Shown here piece by piece: positions 62,403-64,000 of a stretch of DNA of 64,000 bases (the first letter of the stretch is position 1; every line of letters starts with the position of its first letter). The notes beneath the pieces were generated by a model. That model was not told the origin of the DNA and did not search any database. It worked only from the letters and a program-made list of their open reading frames with translations. The DNA is from Ardenticatenaceae bacterium (GTDB lineage: Bacteria > Chloroflexota > Anaerolineae > Promineifilales > Promineifilaceae). The DNA is taken from positions 1 through 64,000 of the forward strand of contig JACKCB010000005.1 in NCBI GenBank assembly GCA_020634235.1. The letters run 5' to 3'. The position numbers and the translations under genes were made by a program.

Positions 62403-64000
62403 TTAGAATATGGTGCTGAACCAGTTAAGGATCCGGTTTGGCCAGTCGTAGTTAATTGCCAGAATCAGCAGCGCCAACAACGAAGCAATGCCCGTCGAAA
62501 ACAGCGCGTACTCCTGAATCTTGCCAGTCTGGATAGTCCGGAACTCCTTGGCCATACTCAGCACACCGTCTTTCACCGCATCCACACCGCCACTAATCAC
62601 AACCTCCTCAAAGCGTCGCACGTAATGGCCAAACCAGTAGGTACCGCGGGCGATCAGGTGCAGCGTGCCATCAATCAGACCCCGGTCAATCCATTCGCTG
62701 ACAACCACTTCAGAGAAGAACACGGTCGGGCGGATGAAAACCACTTGATACAGCTCATCCCAGTACCATTTATTCTTCAGGAAGGTGTGCAGCGGGCCAA
62801 GCGGAGCTACGAGCGGATCTGCCTGTTTCTCTTCCAACGGCTTGCGGCCGTAAATCCAGTAGCCTACGAACAGACCAAGCAATGCCACGACAACAGAAGT
62901 TGCCAGGGGAACAATGTCAAACGGCAGCTTCTCCAGACCATGGGCCACATATTGCAACTGTTCCAACTCATGGAGCAGCTCTTCGACGGTCGCGCCAACA
63001 AAAAGGTGATAGTAGTTGGTGAAAATGTCCTTCGTGCCCAGGAAGTTGTCAGGAATGCCTAGCCAGCCAAAAGTGACGGCGAAGAAGGCAAGGGCCACCA
63101 GGGGCACCACCATGAAGCCGTTGCTTTCGTGCGCATGATCGGCCAGGGGCGTGCGTGGCTTGCCAAAGAAGGTCAACGAAATCTGGCGCATAGTATAGAA
63201 AGCGGTCAACAGGGCCGCAATCGCCAGGGTGACGAAGATAACCATCGCCAGCGCGTTGCCGTGGTTGCCCTGGTACCAGGCATCGGCCAGAATTTCATCC
63301 TTGGACCAGAACCCGGCCGTGATAAGCGGGAAGCCAGAAAGCGCCAAACCCCCTATCAGGAAAGTCCAGAAGGTGTACGGCATCTTCTTGCGCAGGCCAC
63401 CCATGTTCATCATGTCCTGGGGATCGGTGTGATGATCATGGACATGCTCGGCCCCATGCTCCATGCCATGAATGATGGAGCCTGAACCAAGGAACAACAG
63501 GGCTTTGAAGAAAGCGTGGGTGATCAGATGGAAGGCCGCCGCCACGTAGGCGCCAATTCCCACAGCCGCAACCATGTAGCCTAGCTGCGAGATCGTGGAA
63601 TAAGCCAGGACGCGCTTGACGTCATTCTGGGCGACCGCAATCGTGGCCGCCATTATCGCCGTAAACGCGCCAATCCCGCCGATGACCAGGCCTACCATGG
63701 CACTGGACTCGTTGGCCACGGCCACCAGGGGGAAAAGCCGGACCACCAGATAGACGCCAGCCGACACCATAGCCGCCGCATGAATGATGGCACTGACCGG
63801 CGTTGGGCCTTCCATCGCATCGGGCAGCCAGACGTGCAAGGGCCACTGGGCCGACTTCCCAACAGTCCCGGCAAAGAGCAGTATGGCCATGATGGCCAGC
63901 CAGCCGGGGGCGACCAACTCAAGTGCCCTTTCAAAACCCTCCACGGTAAAGGCTTCGCTAAAGGTTAGCGTGCCAAAGGCACGGTAGAAGAACACAATAC
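62403..64000 (-). CDS. nuoL: NADH-quinone oxidoreductase subunit L (5' end outside window)
   Basis: About 530 residues are visible, running past the window end, so the N-terminus is missing. The TM7 Lys and surroundings are FAGTVGKSAQWPLHVWLPDAMEGPTPVSAIIHAAAMVSAG, NuoL-typical, and YSTISQLGYMVAAVG follows. The long C-terminal amphipathic helix region and final helix are present (ILNWFSTIF at the end). A His/Asp-rich loop (HGMEHGAEHVHDHHTDPQ) lies near the middle. It begins the nuoL-M-M-N order. Confidence 0.96.
   Translation of the reverse strand, partial: IVFFYRAFGTLTFSEAFTVEGFERALELVAPGWLAIMAILLFAGTVGKSAQWPLHVWLPDAMEGPTPVSAIIHAAAMVSAGVYLVVRLFPLVAVANESSAMVGLVIGGIGAFTAIMAATIAVAQNDVKRVLAYSTISQLGYMVAAVGIGAYVAAAFHLITHAFFKALLFLGSGSIIHGMEHGAEHVHDHHTDPQDMMNMGGLRKKMPYTFWTFLIGGLALSGFPLITAGFWSKDEILADAWYQGNHGNALAMVIFVTLAIAALLTAFYTMRQISLTFFGKPRTPLADHAHESNGFMVVPLVALAFFAVTFGWLGIPDNFLGTKDIFTNYYHLFVGATVEELLHELEQLQYVAHGLEKLPFDIVPLATSVVVALLGLFVGYWIYGRKPLEEKQADPLVAPLGPLHTFLKNKWYWDELYQVVFIRPTVFFSEVVVSEWIDRGLIDGTLHLIARGTYWFGHYVRRFEEVVISGGVDAVKDGVLSMAKEFRTIQTGKIQEYALFSTGIASLLALLILAINYDWPNRILNWFSTIF

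Overview
The window is GC-rich, gene-dense bacterial DNA. It is most likely from a Chloroflexota bacterium of the Anaerolineae/Ardenticatenia type. That is an inference from gene order (hrcA-grpE-dnaK-dnaJ-prmA, an atpI-B-E-F block beside nuoL-M-M-N), from a T-box-controlled valS with an archaeal-like body, and from protein style; it is not from a 16S gene, as no rRNA or tRNA gene was seen.

Region by region. (1) 1-7.9 kb is an accessory defence-type island: the C-terminal part of a large SNF2/DEAD helicase, a RAYT-type Y1 transposase with its REP-like hairpins, an Eco57I-type DNA methyltransferase whose target-recognition half is AT-rich and looks swapped in, a DUF3800 protein and a short DprA-like protein. 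(2) 7.9-10.9 kb is a consensus promoter, a T-box leader and valS. (3) 11-31.8 kb is mostly minus-strand: hrcA (with a perfect CIRCE), grpE, dnaK, dnaJ and prmA, then three tandem ~820-residue paralogous membrane-anchored proteins, a SAM methyltransferase, miaB, a pseudo-receiver/roadblock-like/inactive-transposase fusion and a nitroreductase. A polyprenyl sugar-phosphate transferase and a glycosyltransferase lie upstream of hrcA. (4) 32-48.9 kb is a mixed housekeeping/envelope region: S41 protease, OsmC, a CsoR-family regulator with a visible operator, a secreted glycoside hydrolase, an aldo/keto reductase, a TetR/YceI divergent pair, VOC, PIG-L, SDR, a nitrilase-like enzyme, two glycosyltransferases, a PhnD-like lipoprotein and an FlgD-like surface protein. 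(5) 49-54.9 kb holds an ABC exporter (permease fused to SpoIIM), lgt, a CDP-alcohol phosphatidyltransferase and a phosphodiesterase. (6) 55-64 kb holds F0 ATP synthase genes (b subunit fused to part of delta; no F1 genes follow) and complex I antiporter-like subunits nuoL, nuoM, nuoM, nuoN.

The most striking signal is not a gene. The 10-bp palindrome CCCGGCCGGG occurs about 100 times by eye count in 64 kb, where roughly one or fewer is expected by chance. It lies inside and between genes, in all frames, and inserts Pro-Ala-Gly, Arg-Pro-Gly or Pro-Gly-Arg into many proteins. It is absent from 2.55-8.02 kb (the restriction-type genes) and nearly absent from atp/nuo. It behaves like the HIP1 octamer of cyanobacteria, but with a different sequence. 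Other notable systems are the three-gene paralogous family downstream of the heat-shock operon, the domesticated catalytically dead Y1 transposase domain, and a doubled nuoM in which one copy has lost the TM7 lysine.
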